A stretch of DNA of 64,000 bases from Rhizobium sp. NFR07 (GTDB lineage: Bacteria; Pseudomonadota; Alphaproteobacteria; Rhizobiales; Rhizobiaceae), in the NCBI RefSeq assembly GCF_900111905.1, contig NZ_FOKM01000006.1:124001-188000 (forward strand), read 5' to 3'. This document shows, in pieces, positions 18,836 through 28,523 of this stretch (positions are counted from its first letter, which is position 1; each line of letters opens with the position of its first letter). The translations under genes and the position numbers were made by a program. The notes under the pieces are model-generated. The model ran no database searches. It saw only the letters and a list, made by a program, of their open reading frames with translations, and was not told the origin of the DNA.

Positions 18836-18856
18836 GATATCGGAAACTCCGATATC
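18836..18856. promoter_or_regulatory. Perfect 8-bp inverted repeat ahead of the polyamine-type operon
   Basis: GATATCGG and CCGATATC flank a 5-nt AAACT centre between the LysR stop and the binding-protein gene. It could be an operator for the downstream operon or a terminator for the LysR gene. There is no T run, which favours the operator reading. Confidence 0.45.
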
Positions 18857-18956
18857 GCGTTTCTGATAAATGAATTTGCGAAAACACCGTTTGGAAGTCA
18901 CCTTTTCGTTCGGGAACAAAACGCCGCAAAAGCGGCACCGAACCGGGAGACGGACG

Positions 18957-19715
18957 ATGAAGCATCTCTTGAAAGCATGCACCGTTACTTTGGCGAGCTT
19001 CGGTCTCGTCACGCAGGTCGTTGCCGCAGAACCACTGAAGGAACTCGGAAAGGGTGAAGGCGCCGTCAGCATCGTCGCCTGGGCCGGCTATATTGAGCGC
19101 GGCGAGACGGACAAGGCCTATGACTGGGTCACCGATTTCGAGAAAGAGACCGGCTGCAAGGTTTCCGTCAAGACCGCCGCTACCTCCGACGAAATGGTGG
19201 CGCTGATGAACGAGGGTGGTTTTGACCTCGTTACCGCGTCCGGCGATGCATCGCTCAGGCTTGTCGCCGGCAAGCGCGTCCAGCCGATCAACACCGACCT
19301 GATCCCGAGCTTCAAGACTGTCGACAAACGCCTGCAGGATGCTCCCTGGCACACCGTCAAGGGCGTGCATTACGGCACTCCCTACCTCTGGGGGCCGAAC
19401 GTCCTGATGTACAATACCGACGCTTTCAAGGACAAGGCGCCGGCGAGCTGGAAGGTCGTGTTCGAGGAGGAAACGCTTCCCGATGGCAAATCCAACAAAG
19501 GCCGCGTCCAGGCCTATGACGGGCCGATCTACATCGCCGACGCCGCCCTCTATCTGATGGCGCACAAGCCGGATCTCGGCATCAAGGATCCCTATGAGCT
19601 GAACGAGGACCAGTACAAGGCGGCACTCGACCTCTTGCGCGGCCAGCGCCAGCTCGTTTCCCGCTACTGGCACGACGCGATGATCCAGATCGACGACTTC
19701 AAGAACGAAGGCGTC
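18957..19715 (+). pseudogene. Polyamine-type ABC binding protein, 3' end deleted
   Basis: Starts as an intact periplasmic spermidine/putrescine-binding-like protein: signal peptide MKHLLKACTVTLASFG with cleavage after VVAA, then IVAWAGYIERGE, GFDLVTASGDAS and GTPYLWGPNVLMYN. After DDFKNEG (about residue 253) the normal C-terminal third is missing; family members are usually about 340-360 aa. The sequence passes straight into the middle of an ATPase gene in a different frame. The open frame runs to 19808 and would add about 30 unrelated residues. The protein is probably non-functional because half of the second lobe and the hinge return are absent. Confidence 0.85.
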
Positions 19716-20263
19716 GGGCGCTGGTCAACCGGCCCAAGGTCCTGCTGCTCGACGAACCACTCGGGGCGCTGGATCTCAAGCTGCGCGAGCAGATGCAGGA
19801 GGAATTGAAAACCCTGCAGCGGGCGCTCGGCATCACCTTCGTCTTCGTCACCCACGACCAGGGCGAGGCCTTGTCCATGGCCGACCGCGTCGCCGTCTTC
19901 AACAATGGCGGTATCGTCCAGCATGGCACGCCGCAGGATATCTACAATCGACCGAAGACGCGATTCATCGCCGACTTCGTCGGTTCGTCCAACGTCATTC
20001 CTCCGGACAGGATGGCGGCACTTGGCGGCGAGAGCCGCTGGGCGAGCCTCAGGCCGGAAGCTATAAGGCTTTCGGAGAGTGGTGGAGAGGCGACCGTCGA
20101 GAATGTCAGTTTCCTCGGCGCCGCCACACGGCTCGCAGTCGATATGGGCGGATTGAAACTGCATGTCATGCTGCCGGCCGGCACGGCGGTTCCCGCAATC
20201 GGCGCCAAGGTGAGGGTTGCCTGGCAGACGGCAGATCTGCATTACCTGGATGATGCGGCATGA
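19716..20263 (+). pseudogene. ABC ATPase (PotA type), 5' end deleted
   Basis: In the frame that ends at 20263 the sequence begins at [20 protein letters not shown], the Walker B region, and continues through [16 protein letters not shown] (H-loop) and a complete TOBE domain. Everything before it, including Walker A, the Q-loop and the LSGGQ signature, is absent, roughly the first 160 residues. It cannot bind ATP as it stands. Its stop overlaps the start of the first permease by four bases, showing the original operon order of binding protein, ATPase, permease, permease. Confidence 0.85.
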
Positions 20264-21222
20264 CGATGCTCGGGATGGAGACACAGCGAACATCAATCCT
20301 CCCACGGCGCGGGGGATTGGCCGGCGCGCTGTCAGATACGTTCTGGCGGCACCCGAAACTTCTTCTGTTCCTGATGCTCACCCCACCGCTGCTCTGGCTC
20401 GGCATCATCTATATCGGCTCGCTGATAGCCCTGCTTCTGCAGAGCTTCTTCTCGATCGACGAATTCTCCGGGATGGTCAGCTACGAGTTCACTCTGGCAA
20501 CATATGCCCAGCTCCTGAGCCCGGCCAATTTCGACATCATCCTGCGCACCTTGCTGATGGCGACGCTGGTCACCATCGCCTCGGCCTTCATCGCCTTTCC
20601 CATCGCCTATTACGCCGCCCGTTATGCGCAGGGAAAATGGAAAGCGCTGTTCTATCTCGGCGTCATGCTGCCGCTCTGGTCGAGCTATCTCGTCAAGATC
20701 TATGCCTGGAAGCTCATTCTTGCCAAGGAAGGCATCGTCACCTGGTTCTTCGCCAAGTTTCATATGGCCTGGCTGCTGGACGGCCTGCTTGCATTGCCGA
20801 TCATCGGCGGCAATTCGCTTTCGGTCAGCTATCTCGGCACCTTCATCGTCTTCGTCTATATCTGGCTGCCCTACATGATCCTGCCGACACAGGCAGCGCT
20901 CGAACGGGTGGCCGGCAATCTTGTCGAGGCCTCGGCCGATCTCGGCGCCACCCCGCGCCAGACCTTTCGCACCGTGCTTTTTCCGCTCGCCCTACCGGGC
21001 ATCATCGCCGGCTCGATCTTCACCTTCTCGCTGACGCTCGGCGACTACATCATTCCGCAGATCATCGGCTCATCGCGCCTCTTCATCGGCCAGGCGGTCT
21101 ATGCCCTGCAGGGAACGGCCGGAAACGTGCCGCTGGCGGCCGCCTTCTCCGTCGTGCCAATCGTGATCATGGGCATCTATCTCTGGCTTGCCAAACGCAT
21201 GGGGGCTTTCGATGCGCTCTGA
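20260..21222 (+). CDS. Polyamine-type ABC permease (PotB-like)
   Basis: Inner-membrane permease of 320 aa, six membrane segments, with the EAA loop [23 protein letters not shown] near residue 225. It resembles PotB/PotH and related opine or polyamine permeases. The ATG overlaps the stop of the truncated ATPase gene (ATGA). The gene appears intact although its ATPase and binding protein partners are broken, so it would need partners from another locus. Confidence 0.9.
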   Translation: MTMLGMETQRTSILPRRGGLAGALSDTFWRHPKLLLFLMLTPPLLWLGIIYIGSLIALLLQSFFSIDEFSGMVSYEFTLATYAQLLSPANFDIILRTLLMATLVTIASAFIAFPIAYYAARYAQGKWKALFYLGVMLPLWSSYLVKIYAWKLILAKEGIVTWFFAKFHMAWLLDGLLALPIIGGNSLSVSYLGTFIVFVYIWLPYMILPTQAALERVAGNLVEASADLGATPRQTFRTVLFPLALPGIIAGSIFTFSLTLGDYIIPQIIGSSRLFIGQAVYALQGTAGNVPLAAAFSVVPIVIMGIYLWLAKRMGAFDAL

Positions 21223-22027
21223 CCGCGGCTCGCGCGCTCCCCTGTCCCTGAAGATTGCGGCCGCTTTCGGCCTGCTTTTCCTGCATCTGCCGATCCTGCT
21301 GATCTTCGTCTATGCCTTCACGACGGAGGAGAAGAGCTATCAATGGCCACCGCCTGGCCTGACATTGAAATGGTTCGGCATCGCCTGGAACCGGCCCGAT
21401 GTCTGGGCGGCACTTGGCCTCTCGGTGCAGGTCGCCTGTATCGCGACGGCCATTGCGCTTGTGCTTGGCACGCTCTGCGCCGCCGCCGTCAGCCAGACAC
21501 GCTTTTTCGGCCGCGAGGCGATCTCACTTCTCGTCATCCTGCCGATCGCGCTGCCGGGCATCATCACCGGCATTGCTCTGCGCTCCGCCTTCAGCCTGAT
21601 GGACGTCCCCTTCTCCGTCTGGACGATCGTGCTCGGCCACGCGACCTTCTGCGTCGTGGTCGTCTACAACAATGCGGTCGCTCGTTTCCGCCGCACCTCC
21701 GGCTCGCTTATCGAGGCATCGATGGATCTCGGCGCGGACGGTTTCCAGACCTTCCGCCATATCATCCTGCCGAATATCGGCACGGCGCTGCTTGCCGGCG
21801 GAATGCTGGCCTTCGCGCTGTCCTTCGACGAGGTGATCGTCACGACATTCACCGGCGGCCAGCAATCGACCCTGCCGATCTGGATGCTTGAGGAACTGAT
21901 CCGCCCACGCCAGCGGCCGGTCACCAATGTCGTCGCCATGATCGTGGTGATCGTCACCTTCCTGCCGATCCTGGCCGCTTATTACCTCACCCGCGACGGC
22001 GACCAGATCGCCGGGTCCGACAAATGA
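21212..22027 (+). CDS. Polyamine-type ABC permease (PotC-like)
   Basis: Second permease, 271 aa from the ATG at 21212 ([11 protein letters not shown]), which overlaps the first permease by 11 bases. Six membrane segments are visible and the EAA loop is [23 protein letters not shown]. Intact. It is followed after 14 bases by the aldehyde dehydrogenase gene. Confidence 0.9.
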   Translation: MRSDRGSRAPLSLKIAAAFGLLFLHLPILLIFVYAFTTEEKSYQWPPPGLTLKWFGIAWNRPDVWAALGLSVQVACIATAIALVLGTLCAAAVSQTRFFGREAISLLVILPIALPGIITGIALRSAFSLMDVPFSVWTIVLGHATFCVVVVYNNAVARFRRTSGSLIEASMDLGADGFQTFRHIILPNIGTALLAGGMLAFALSFDEVIVTTFTGGQQSTLPIWMLEELIRPRQRPVTNVVAMIVVIVTFLPILAAYYLTRDGDQIAGSDK

Positions 22028-22041
22028 CAAGGGAGACACTG

Positions 22042-23469
22042 ATGGATACCGAGATGCTGATCGGCGCGCGTTTCGAAGCCGGCACGGAGAATGAAGAACA
22101 TATTCTCAATCCGAAGACCGGCGAGACGGTGCTCGACCTGCCCGAAGCTTCGCTTTCCCAGATAGATGCCGCCGTCGATGCGGCCGAAAAGGCGTTCATC
22201 TCGTGGGCGCGTACCACGCCGGGCGAACGCTCGGCCTATCTGCTGAAGATCGCCGATGCGATCGAGAGGGATGCGGAAGCTTTCGCCACGCTCGAGGCGC
22301 TGAATTGCGGCAAGCCGATCAATGCCGTGCTGAACGATGAAATCCCTGCGATCGTCGACTGCTACCGTTTCTTTGCCGGCGCAGTGCGCAATCTCCACGG
22401 TCCGGTCGCCGGCGAATACATGCCCAACCACACATCGATGATCCGCCGCGATCCGATCGGCGTCGTGGGCTCGATCGCGCCCTGGAACTACCCGTTGATG
22501 ATGATGGCATGGAAGCTCGCTCCGGCGATCGCCGGCGGCAACACAGTCGTCTTCAAGCCTTCGGAGCAAACGCCGCTCACCGCGCTCAAAATGGCGAAAC
22601 TGCTCTCGGGAATCCTGCCCGAAGGCGTGGTGAATGTCGTGCTCGGACGTGGCGAGAGCGTCGGCAATGCGCTGATCAACCATCCGAAGATATCCATGGT
22701 GTCAATCACCGGCGATGTTGCGACCGGCAAGAAAGTGCTGGCCGCTGCTGCCAGGACGGTCAAGCGCACGCATCTGGAACTCGGCGGCAAGGCTCCAGTG
22801 ATCGTCTTCAACGATGCCGATATCGAAGCCGTCGTCGCCGGTATTCGCACCTTCGGCTATTACAATGCCGGCCAGGATTGCACCGCCGCCTGCCGCATCT
22901 ACGCGCATTCCAAGGTCTACGACAATTTCGTCGCCGATCTCACCGACGCGGTATCCAGCATCAAGTTCAACCAGGCGGACGACACCGAAAACGAGATCGG
23001 CCCGTTGATCTCGAAGCGCCAGCGCGACCGTGTCGAAAGTTTTGTCGCGCGCGCTTCGGAACACAAGCACATGGAGATCACCACCGGCGGCAAGACGGCT
23101 GGCGACAAGGGGTTCTTCTTCACGCCGACACTGATCACAGGCGCCACGCAGGATGACGAGATCGTCCGCCGCGAAGTCTTCGGCCCGGTCGTTTCGGTCA
23201 CCCGGTTTTCCGATGTCGAGGACGCGGTAACCTGGGCAAACGACAGCGACTATGGCCTGGCCTCTTCCGTCTGGACCAAGGATATCGGCCGCGGCATGAA
23301 AACCGCCGCACAGCTGCAATATGGCTGCACCTGGATCAACACCCATTTCATGCTCGTCAACGAGATGCCGCATGGCGGATTGAAGCAGTCCGGCTATGGC
23401 AAGGACATGTCGGCCTATGCGCTGGAGGACTATACCGCGGTACGGCATGTCATGATCAAGCACGAGTGA
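22042..23469 (+). CDS. Aldehyde dehydrogenase, gamma-aminobutyraldehyde type
   Basis: NAD+-dependent aldehyde dehydrogenase of 475 aa. Visible motifs are the PWNYPLMM cofactor-site region, the Glu in LELGGKAP near residue 245 and the catalytic Cys in [11 protein letters not shown] near residue 280. The sequence pattern resembles gamma-aminobutyraldehyde/1-pyrroline dehydrogenase (PatD/YdcW), which oxidises the aldehyde from putrescine to GABA, and the neighbouring polyamine-type transporter fits. I prefer the ATG at 22042 with GGGAGA ahead over the ATG at 22024 that overlaps the permease stop. Other amino-aldehydes are possible substrates. Confidence 0.87.
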   Translation: MDTEMLIGARFEAGTENEEHILNPKTGETVLDLPEASLSQIDAAVDAAEKAFISWARTTPGERSAYLLKIADAIERDAEAFATLEALNCGKPINAVLNDEIPAIVDCYRFFAGAVRNLHGPVAGEYMPNHTSMIRRDPIGVVGSIAPWNYPLMMMAWKLAPAIAGGNTVVFKPSEQTPLTALKMAKLLSGILPEGVVNVVLGRGESVGNALINHPKISMVSITGDVATGKKVLAAAARTVKRTHLELGGKAPVIVFNDADIEAVVAGIRTFGYYNAGQDCTAACRIYAHSKVYDNFVADLTDAVSSIKFNQADDTENEIGPLISKRQRDRVESFVARASEHKHMEITTGGKTAGDKGFFFTPTLITGATQDDEIVRREVFGPVVSVTRFSDVEDAVTWANDSDYGLASSVWTKDIGRGMKTAAQLQYGCTWINTHFMLVNEMPHGGLKQSGYGKDMSAYALEDYTAVRHVMIKHE

Positions 23470-23599
23470 GGTTCTGACAGATCGGGTTGGGGGAGCCCGC
23501 GCCAGGCCGTGACAACCACCATCCGCTCAGAAAATTTCCGAGGAATGGGTATCGCGCGGATCTGCCTGATTTCATCCGCTAAGCTCAGCTCCTCTTCAA

Positions 23600-23634
23600 T
23601 CGTGACATCGGCGCCCTCGGTGCCGATGTCACGA
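23600..23634. terminator. Strong hairpin between convergent genes
   Basis: A perfect 13-bp inverted repeat (arms 23600-23612 and 23622-23634, 9-nt loop) lies between the aldehyde dehydrogenase (plus) and the NTF2-like gene (minus). Position and stability suggest a bidirectional terminator, though no long T run follows. Confidence 0.6.
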
Positions 23635-23659
23635 CTTGGCTGGACCGTCGCTGGCTCCG

Positions 23660-23986
23660 CTATTCCAGATCCGCGTCAACGCGCTGGATCAGGTTATCCG
23701 CGTTGATCGTGATGTCGAGGATGCCGATCTCATGGCCGAAGTCGCCTGTGAAATCCAGCCGGACGCTCGACCGGAAGCCGTCCAGTTCCTCCAGAGACAA
23801 CAACTCGCTCCTGGTGTTGTAACCGACGAAAAACCGATCGAGGTACTGACGGACGCCATCTCTGCCAAGAAAGGCGTCGCCGACCGAAGCATCATCGATG
23901 ACGGAGTCGGGAGCAAACAGGGTTAGAGCCTCTTCGACATCGAAGGCATTGGCCTTCTCGATGAAGAGCTGGATGATCTCCTGCAT
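23660..23986 (-). CDS. NTF2/SnoaL-like small protein
   Basis: A 108-aa protein with the cone-shaped NTF2/SnoaL fold pattern: an N-terminal helix (IQLFIEKANAFDVEEALTLF), then APDSVIDDASVGDAFLGRDGVRQYLDRFF and several beta strands ending in NLIQRVDADLE. Such proteins are isomerases, hydrolases or ligand-binding partners. It is the last gene of the minus-strand operon that begins with the SDR. A start at 24007 (MSRERSN), overlapping the previous coding frame, is an alternative. Function unknown. Confidence 0.75.
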   Translation of the reverse strand: MQEIIQLFIEKANAFDVEEALTLFAPDSVIDDASVGDAFLGRDGVRQYLDRFFVGYNTRSELLSLEELDGFRSSVRLDFTGDFGHEIGILDITINADNLIQRVDADLE

Positions 23987-23999
23987 ATTGCTACGCTCC

Positions 24000-24981
24000 C
24001 TAGACATCAATAATCGTGGTGTTGGCGATCGTCTGCGCGAAATCGCTGCCGAACAGCGCTGCCGGCGCATGGAAGCCGGGACGAAATTCTCCTTTCAATA
24101 CGCGCCGGCCGGCCTCGGCCGCGGCCATCGCCGTGAAGGTGTATCCGTTGACCGTGTCGAGACGCGCGCGTGTCACATGACCTTCCGCGTTGGTGACCTC
24201 GATGGCCGCCTGGTATCGGTTTGCAAGACGGTCCTCTTCGCTCGGCCCGTCTGGAAGCAGGGACAGATCGCCCTGCGGAAATCCAGCCCGTCACCTGAAC
24301 GAACGTCTCGACGTCGGGGACGCCCGTCGCCCGCCAAATCGTGATGAGATCGGGAAGCGTCACAGGGAAACAGTCCACCTCACCCCTGCCGAAGTCGAAC
24401 TTCCGGATGCCATCGGCCGGAACGCCGACAAGCTTCCCGTCTACACGAGCCAGGGTCTCGGTGGTCACATTCTCCACGGCGCTGATCGCCGACCCGCGCG
24501 AAAGACCGCCCGCGACGCGCAGCGCGATCTCTATCTTGCGCGGGTCGCTGACCTTTCCGACAGCGTATCCGGCGAGAATGCCGAGCATTGCGACGCTTCC
24601 GCCACCGCCCGGCATCAGCATTGTTCCCGCCGCCTTCGCCTCATCGTCCAAAGCTTCTGACAGGCGATAGCTATCGAGTTCGGCAGCCGTGTCGAGATAG
24701 TGGACTCGATTGCGGATTGCCGCCCGCATGAGAGGTTCGGCGGTGCGCAGAAACGGTCCCGCGCAATTCAGGAGGGCCGAAATGTCTGCAAGGCCCTCGT
24801 CGATCTCCCCGTTGTCGGAAAGGCCGAACACCCGGTGTTCAACGCCAAGTTCGGCGGCAAGCCCTGAGAGGGTGTCCTTGCTGCGGCCTGCGAGAACGAG
24901 AGGCGTGCCCGCCGCCCTCGCATGTTCCGCCGTCATGCGGCCGGTATAGCCGGTCGCGCCGTAGATCATCAGCTTTGTCAT
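24000..24981 (-). pseudogene. Saccharopine-dehydrogenase-like protein, frameshifted
   Basis: Starts as a Rossmann-fold protein of the saccharopine dehydrogenase/trans-acting enoyl reductase family (MIYGATGYTGRM at residues 4-15, then LVLAGRS and LNCAGPF). Good family sequence continues to about residue 234 (VQVTGWI), after which the frame turns to arginine-rich junk. Reading on in the next frame restores a normal C-terminus (LSLLPDGPSEEDRLANRYQ to TIANTTIIDV) ending at a TAG at 24000-24002. One extra base in the A run at 24279-24281 explains this. Corrected, the protein is 326 aa. It may be a genuine mutation or a sequencing error. Confidence 0.85.
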
Positions 24982-24982
24982 G

Positions 24983-25378
24983 TCAGTGCTGCCATTCCTT
25001 GTAGACGAATTCGAGGCTGTAGCCGTCAGGGTCGCGAACCTGCGCGGCGTAGTAACGTGGGTCGTAATGGAGCTGCGCTCCGGGCGGATGAATTTCTGAC
25101 GCGCCCGCTGCCATGGCGGCGATAAAGGCGGCATCGACCTGATGGGGGCCTTTGGCGACGAAGCCGACATGGGCGGCGCGTCCGTCAACGACACCTTCCC
25201 GGAGCCAGAAGAACACCCTACCGTCCGCCCCGAAACCCTTCAGGTCCGGATGGCCAGATGGACCGTCCTTTCCGTCGTAGTCGAGCACGTGGGTGATCCC
25301 GAGGGGCCGGAGCGCCGCCTCGTAGAAGGCGATCGAGCGAGTGACATCGCGGACGGAAATGAAAACGTGATCGATCAT
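24983..25378 (-). CDS. VOC-family (glyoxalase/dioxygenase-like) protein
   Basis: A 131-aa vicinal-oxygen-chelate protein with two beta-alpha-beta-beta-beta units. DHVFISVRDVTRSIAFYEAAL is the first unit and holds the likely metal His; a second His lies in AHVGFVAKG, and the terminal Glu is in RDPDGYSLEFVYKEW. These enzymes are metal-dependent isomerases, dioxygenases or resistance proteins. It lies 15 bp after the SDR gene and its stop nearly touches the next start, so it is in an operon with them. Confidence 0.87.
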   Translation of the reverse strand: MIDHVFISVRDVTRSIAFYEAALRPLGITHVLDYDGKDGPSGHPDLKGFGADGRVFFWLREGVVDGRAAHVGFVAKGPHQVDAAFIAAMAAGASEIHPPGAQLHYDPRYYAAQVRDPDGYSLEFVYKEWQH

Positions 25379-25393
25379 GCTTTCCTCCCTGCT

Positions 25394-26137
25394 TTAGATG
25401 ATGTAACCGCCCGCAACCTCGATGTTCTGGGCATTGATCCAGCGGTTTTCACCGGACAGAAGGCTGGCGACGACGCCACCGATCTCTTCGGGCTCCCCCA
25501 CCCGACCAAGCGCAGTCTGGCCAGCGAGCATCATTTCGAACTCGTCGTTGAGGCCGCCGGCCAGTTCGGTTCGGATAGCGCCCGGCGCTATCGAGTTCGC
25601 CCGAATTCGCCGGTCACCGAACTCCTTTGCCATGTAGCGGGTCAGGACTTCGAGACCACCCTTGAAGGCGGCATAGGGCGCGATGCCGGCCGTGGCCACG
25701 CGCGACGTGGCACTGGTGATGTTGATGATCTGGCCGCCGTCCGCCATCAGCGGCAGCATTATCTGGGTCAGAAAGAACGGCCCTTTGAGATGGACGTTGA
25801 ACAGCCCGTCGAACTGCTCTTCCGTTACACTGGCGATCGGATTGAAGAGGCCGTATCCGGCATTGTTGACGAGATAGTCGAAATCGCCGCGGCGCCAGAC
25901 GAAGCGAAGCTGTGCGGCGACAGCCTCATGAAACCCCGCAAACGAGCCGACATCGCCGACGTCAAGCTTCAGTGCGACAGCCTGGCCGCCGTTCTCGACG
26001 ATCGTTCTCACGACCTCGTCGGCCTTTTCGAGATTGCTGTTGTAGGTGATGATGACGCCCATGCCTTTGCGGGCGCATTCGATCGCGGTGCTTGCTCCAA
26101 GGCCTCGGCTACCACCGGTGACGATGACGATCTTCAC
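25394..26137 (-). CDS. SDR-family oxidoreductase
   Basis: Short-chain dehydrogenase/reductase of 247 aa. The cofactor motif TGGSRGLGAST lies at residues 7-17, NNAG in the middle, the catalytic Ser in INITSATS, and the YAAFK Tyr/Lys pair near residue 155. The start is a GTG at 26137. It is the first gene of the operon and divergent from an AraC-family regulator 136 bp away. Substrate unknown. Confidence 0.88.
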   Translation of the reverse strand: MKIVIVTGGSRGLGASTAIECARKGMGVIITYNSNLEKADEVVRTIVENGGQAVALKLDVGDVGSFAGFHEAVAAQLRFVWRRGDFDYLVNNAGYGLFNPIASVTEEQFDGLFNVHLKGPFFLTQIMLPLMADGGQIINITSATSRVATAGIAPYAAFKGGLEVLTRYMAKEFGDRRIRANSIAPGAIRTELAGGLNDEFEMMLAGQTALGRVGEPEEIGGVVASLLSGENRWINAQNIEVAGGYII

Positions 26138-26273
26138 TTTTCATTCCTTCCATAGTCGGGGAGACTTGAAGCTAGAATTGAGCGGTCTTCAGCGCTCACC
26201 CATTCCTCTCTGAAACTTGCCTATTTCTGCTTCGCTCTTGCGATGCAGCCTTCGGCCTGTCACGGTCGCTGCC

Positions 26274-27155
26274 ATGGAGAAGCAACTTCAGGAACTGCGC
26301 CATCTCGCCTCGCCGGCCGAAAATCGCCGGACGGACACAGGCATTCCCCGCGTGGCGATGGTGCAGGGAGAGATTCCGCGGCATCGGCTCTCGGCCGTCT
26401 ACGAGCCGATGATCAACCTGATCCTGACCGGTTCGAAAACGATGACGGTCGGCGAACGGACTTTGGCCTACAATCCTGCCACCTATTTCGTCATGTCGGT
26501 CGATCTTCCGGCGGTGGGTGCGGTACATCCGTCGGCCACGGGGGAGCCGTATCTGGCGGTCAGCCTGACGCTTCATCCACCGACGGTCGCAAAGCTCATC
26601 AGCGACCTGCCCGAGCAGACTAGCAGCAGGCCGTTCAGCTCAGGCTTCTCGATCGCTCCGGTCAGCGACGAGCTTCTCGATGCCTGGGTGCGCATGCTTC
26701 GGCTGATGGGTCAGCCCGCCGAGATTGCCGCACTCGCGCCCGCCTACGAACGAGAGATCCTGTTCCGGGTGCTGCAGGGGCCTCTGGGTTGGATGCTGAG
26801 GGATATTGCAGCGCCGGACGCGGCGCTTGCGCGGATCGGCATTGCGATCCAGTGGATCCGAGAGAACTTCGCAAGGCCTCTGCGAGTTGAGGCGCTTGCG
26901 GAAATGGCGGCCTTGAGCGTCTCTGCGTTCCATCGTCACTTCAAGGCTGTAACGACGCTGAGCCCGATCCAGTACCAGAAGCAAGTCCGGCTGCTGCATG
27001 CGCGGACGCTTCTGATGGCTGGCGAAGGCAATGCGACATCGGTGGCCTTCGGGGTCGGATACGAAAGCCCGAACCAGTTCAGCCGCGAATACGCCCGTCA
27101 GTTCGGTCTGCCACCTTCAAAGGATGTGTTACGGTTGCGCGGTGAGGCAGCCTGA
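26274..27155 (+). CDS. AraC-family regulator with AraC_N (cupin) domain
   Basis: Regulator of 293 aa from the ATG at 26274 (MEKQLQELR). The N-terminal domain (MVQGEIPRH, YEPMINLILTGSK) is the AraC_N cupin seen in regulators next to oxidoreductase genes. The C-terminal AraC HTH covers about residues 190-280 (MAALSVSAFHRHFKAVT and VAFGVGYESPNQFSREY). Divergent from the SDR/VOC/saccharopine-type/NTF2-like operon, its likely target. Convergent with hasE at its 3' end. Confidence 0.88.
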   Translation: MEKQLQELRHLASPAENRRTDTGIPRVAMVQGEIPRHRLSAVYEPMINLILTGSKTMTVGERTLAYNPATYFVMSVDLPAVGAVHPSATGEPYLAVSLTLHPPTVAKLISDLPEQTSSRPFSSGFSIAPVSDELLDAWVRMLRLMGQPAEIAALAPAYEREILFRVLQGPLGWMLRDIAAPDAALARIGIAIQWIRENFARPLRVEALAEMAALSVSAFHRHFKAVTTLSPIQYQKQVRLLHARTLLMAGEGNATSVAFGVGYESPNQFSREYARQFGLPPSKDVLRLRGEAA

Positions 27156-27185
27156 CCGGATGAAAAGCGGATCTCCGCCCGCCGA

Positions 27186-28523
27186 TTACTCCTCGCGAAA
27201 GGCGTGGCTGACCTGGTCCGACAACGGCTTCATCAGATAGGACAGCGCACTACGCTCACCCGTCTGGATAAGCGCCTCGGCGGGCATTCCGGGAACCAGT
27301 TTCAGTTCGCCAAGCTTTGCCACTTCATGGGCCGCAACCGAGAGCCGGATCAGGTAATAGGACGCTCCCGACCGCTGGTCCGTCGTCAGGTCCGCCGCCA
27401 CCCGCGTGACATGCGCATTGAGTTCTGGCGTCGTGCGCAGGCTGAAGGCCGACATGCGCAGGACGGCGGGTTGGCCAAGATGGATCTGATCGATATCCTT
27501 CGGCAGCACTTGCACCTCCAGCGCCAGATCGTCTCCTTCCGGCACGATCAGCATGATCGGATCGGCTGGGGAAACGACGCCACCCACTGTGTGGACGGCA
27601 AGCTGGTGCACCGTACCGGACTGCGGCGCGACGATATCGATCCGTTTCAATTCATCCTCGGCGGCGACCCGGCGCTCGATGAATTCGCCGAGTTGCGCCT
27701 GAACCTCGCGTAGTTCCTTCCCCACCTCCGCCTTGAGATCCTGGTCGATCTGCAGGATCTGCAGCCTTGTTTCGGAAATGCGGCCCGATGCCTGCGCCTG
27801 GAAGGCGATCTTCTCACCGCGCTCGCCGCCGAAAGTAGCAACCTGTGTCTTGAGGCCGTTGAGCCGCTGGTCCGAGACGATGCCCTGCATGCGAAGCGAT
27901 GAAAGTGCGGCGATTTCCTTGTCGAGAACCTCTATGCCCTGCTGGAACGCATCTTCCTGCGCCTTCAGGCCGCGGATTTCGTGTTCGAATTGGGTGATGC
28001 GCTCGCGGAGCTGAGCCTTGTGCCCCGCCCTCGATTGTCGGCGAAATTCGAACAGCCGCGTTTCGCTGCGCAATGCGGCCGCAACGTCAGGATTATCCTG
28101 CCGCTCGACAAGCCAATCGGGGAAGCCGACCACTTCAAGATCGTCGCGTTCCGCCTCGAGCCGCGCCAGGCGTGCCGTCAGCTCGTCGATGCGTCGCGTG
28201 ACGATGGCGAGGCTGGCTCGGGTCTGGGTGGCGTCGAGCCGCATGACGATATCGCCGGCATGCACCGCGGCACCTTCGCGAACCGCAATTTCGCCGACCA
28301 CACCACCGGTAGGGTGCTGAACCTTCTTGACGTAGCTATCGACGACGAAATGCCCGCCTGCGACGACCGCACCGGCGAGGCTGGTGGTGGCCGCCCAGGT
28401 CGTTCCGCCACCAACTAGGACAATGCAGGAAAATACGCCGGCCAGGAGGTGCCTGCGGATGGAACGGGATACCCCGTATTCGAGCTCACTGCCCGGCGTC
28501 TTGTCATTCCGATCGTGCATCAT
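27186..28523 (-). CDS. hasE: Type I secretion membrane-fusion protein (HasE/HlyD family)
   Basis: Periplasmic adaptor of a type I secretion system, 445 aa. A single N-terminal membrane anchor lies near residues 25-47 (LLAGVFSCIVLVGGG). Lipoyl halves flank long coiled-coil helices (about residues 100-290, for example VTRRIDELTARLARLEAE). The C-terminal beta domain matches the PrtE/HasE subgroup. The start overlaps the end of the ABC exporter gene by 20 bases. With HasD it should export the HasA-like protein. The outer-membrane channel (HasF/TolC) is not encoded here. Confidence 0.9.
   Translation of the reverse strand: MMHDRNDKTPGSELEYGVSRSIRRHLLAGVFSCIVLVGGGTTWAATTSLAGAVVAGGHFVVDSYVKKVQHPTGGVVGEIAVREGAAVHAGDIVMRLDATQTRASLAIVTRRIDELTARLARLEAERDDLEVVGFPDWLVERQDNPDVAAALRSETRLFEFRRQSRAGHKAQLRERITQFEHEIRGLKAQEDAFQQGIEVLDKEIAALSSLRMQGIVSDQRLNGLKTQVATFGGERGEKIAFQAQASGRISETRLQILQIDQDLKAEVGKELREVQAQLGEFIERRVAAEDELKRIDIVAPQSGTVHQLAVHTVGGVVSPADPIMLIVPEGDDLALEVQVLPKDIDQIHLGQPAVLRMSAFSLRTTPELNAHVTRVAADLTTDQRSGASYYLIRLSVAAHEVAKLGELKLVPGMPAEALIQTGERSALSYLMKPLSDQVSHAFREE

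Noticed and set aside
17439..19673. 744-codon minus-strand open frame
   Set aside because: It is antisense to clear LysR and binding-protein coding sequence, has no domain pattern and arises from high GC.
23986..24007. Alternative start for the NTF2-like protein at 24007
   Set aside because: It would overlap the coding end of the saccharopine-type gene and add residues before the fold; the ATG at 23986 with GGGAG upstream fits better, though it is not excluded.
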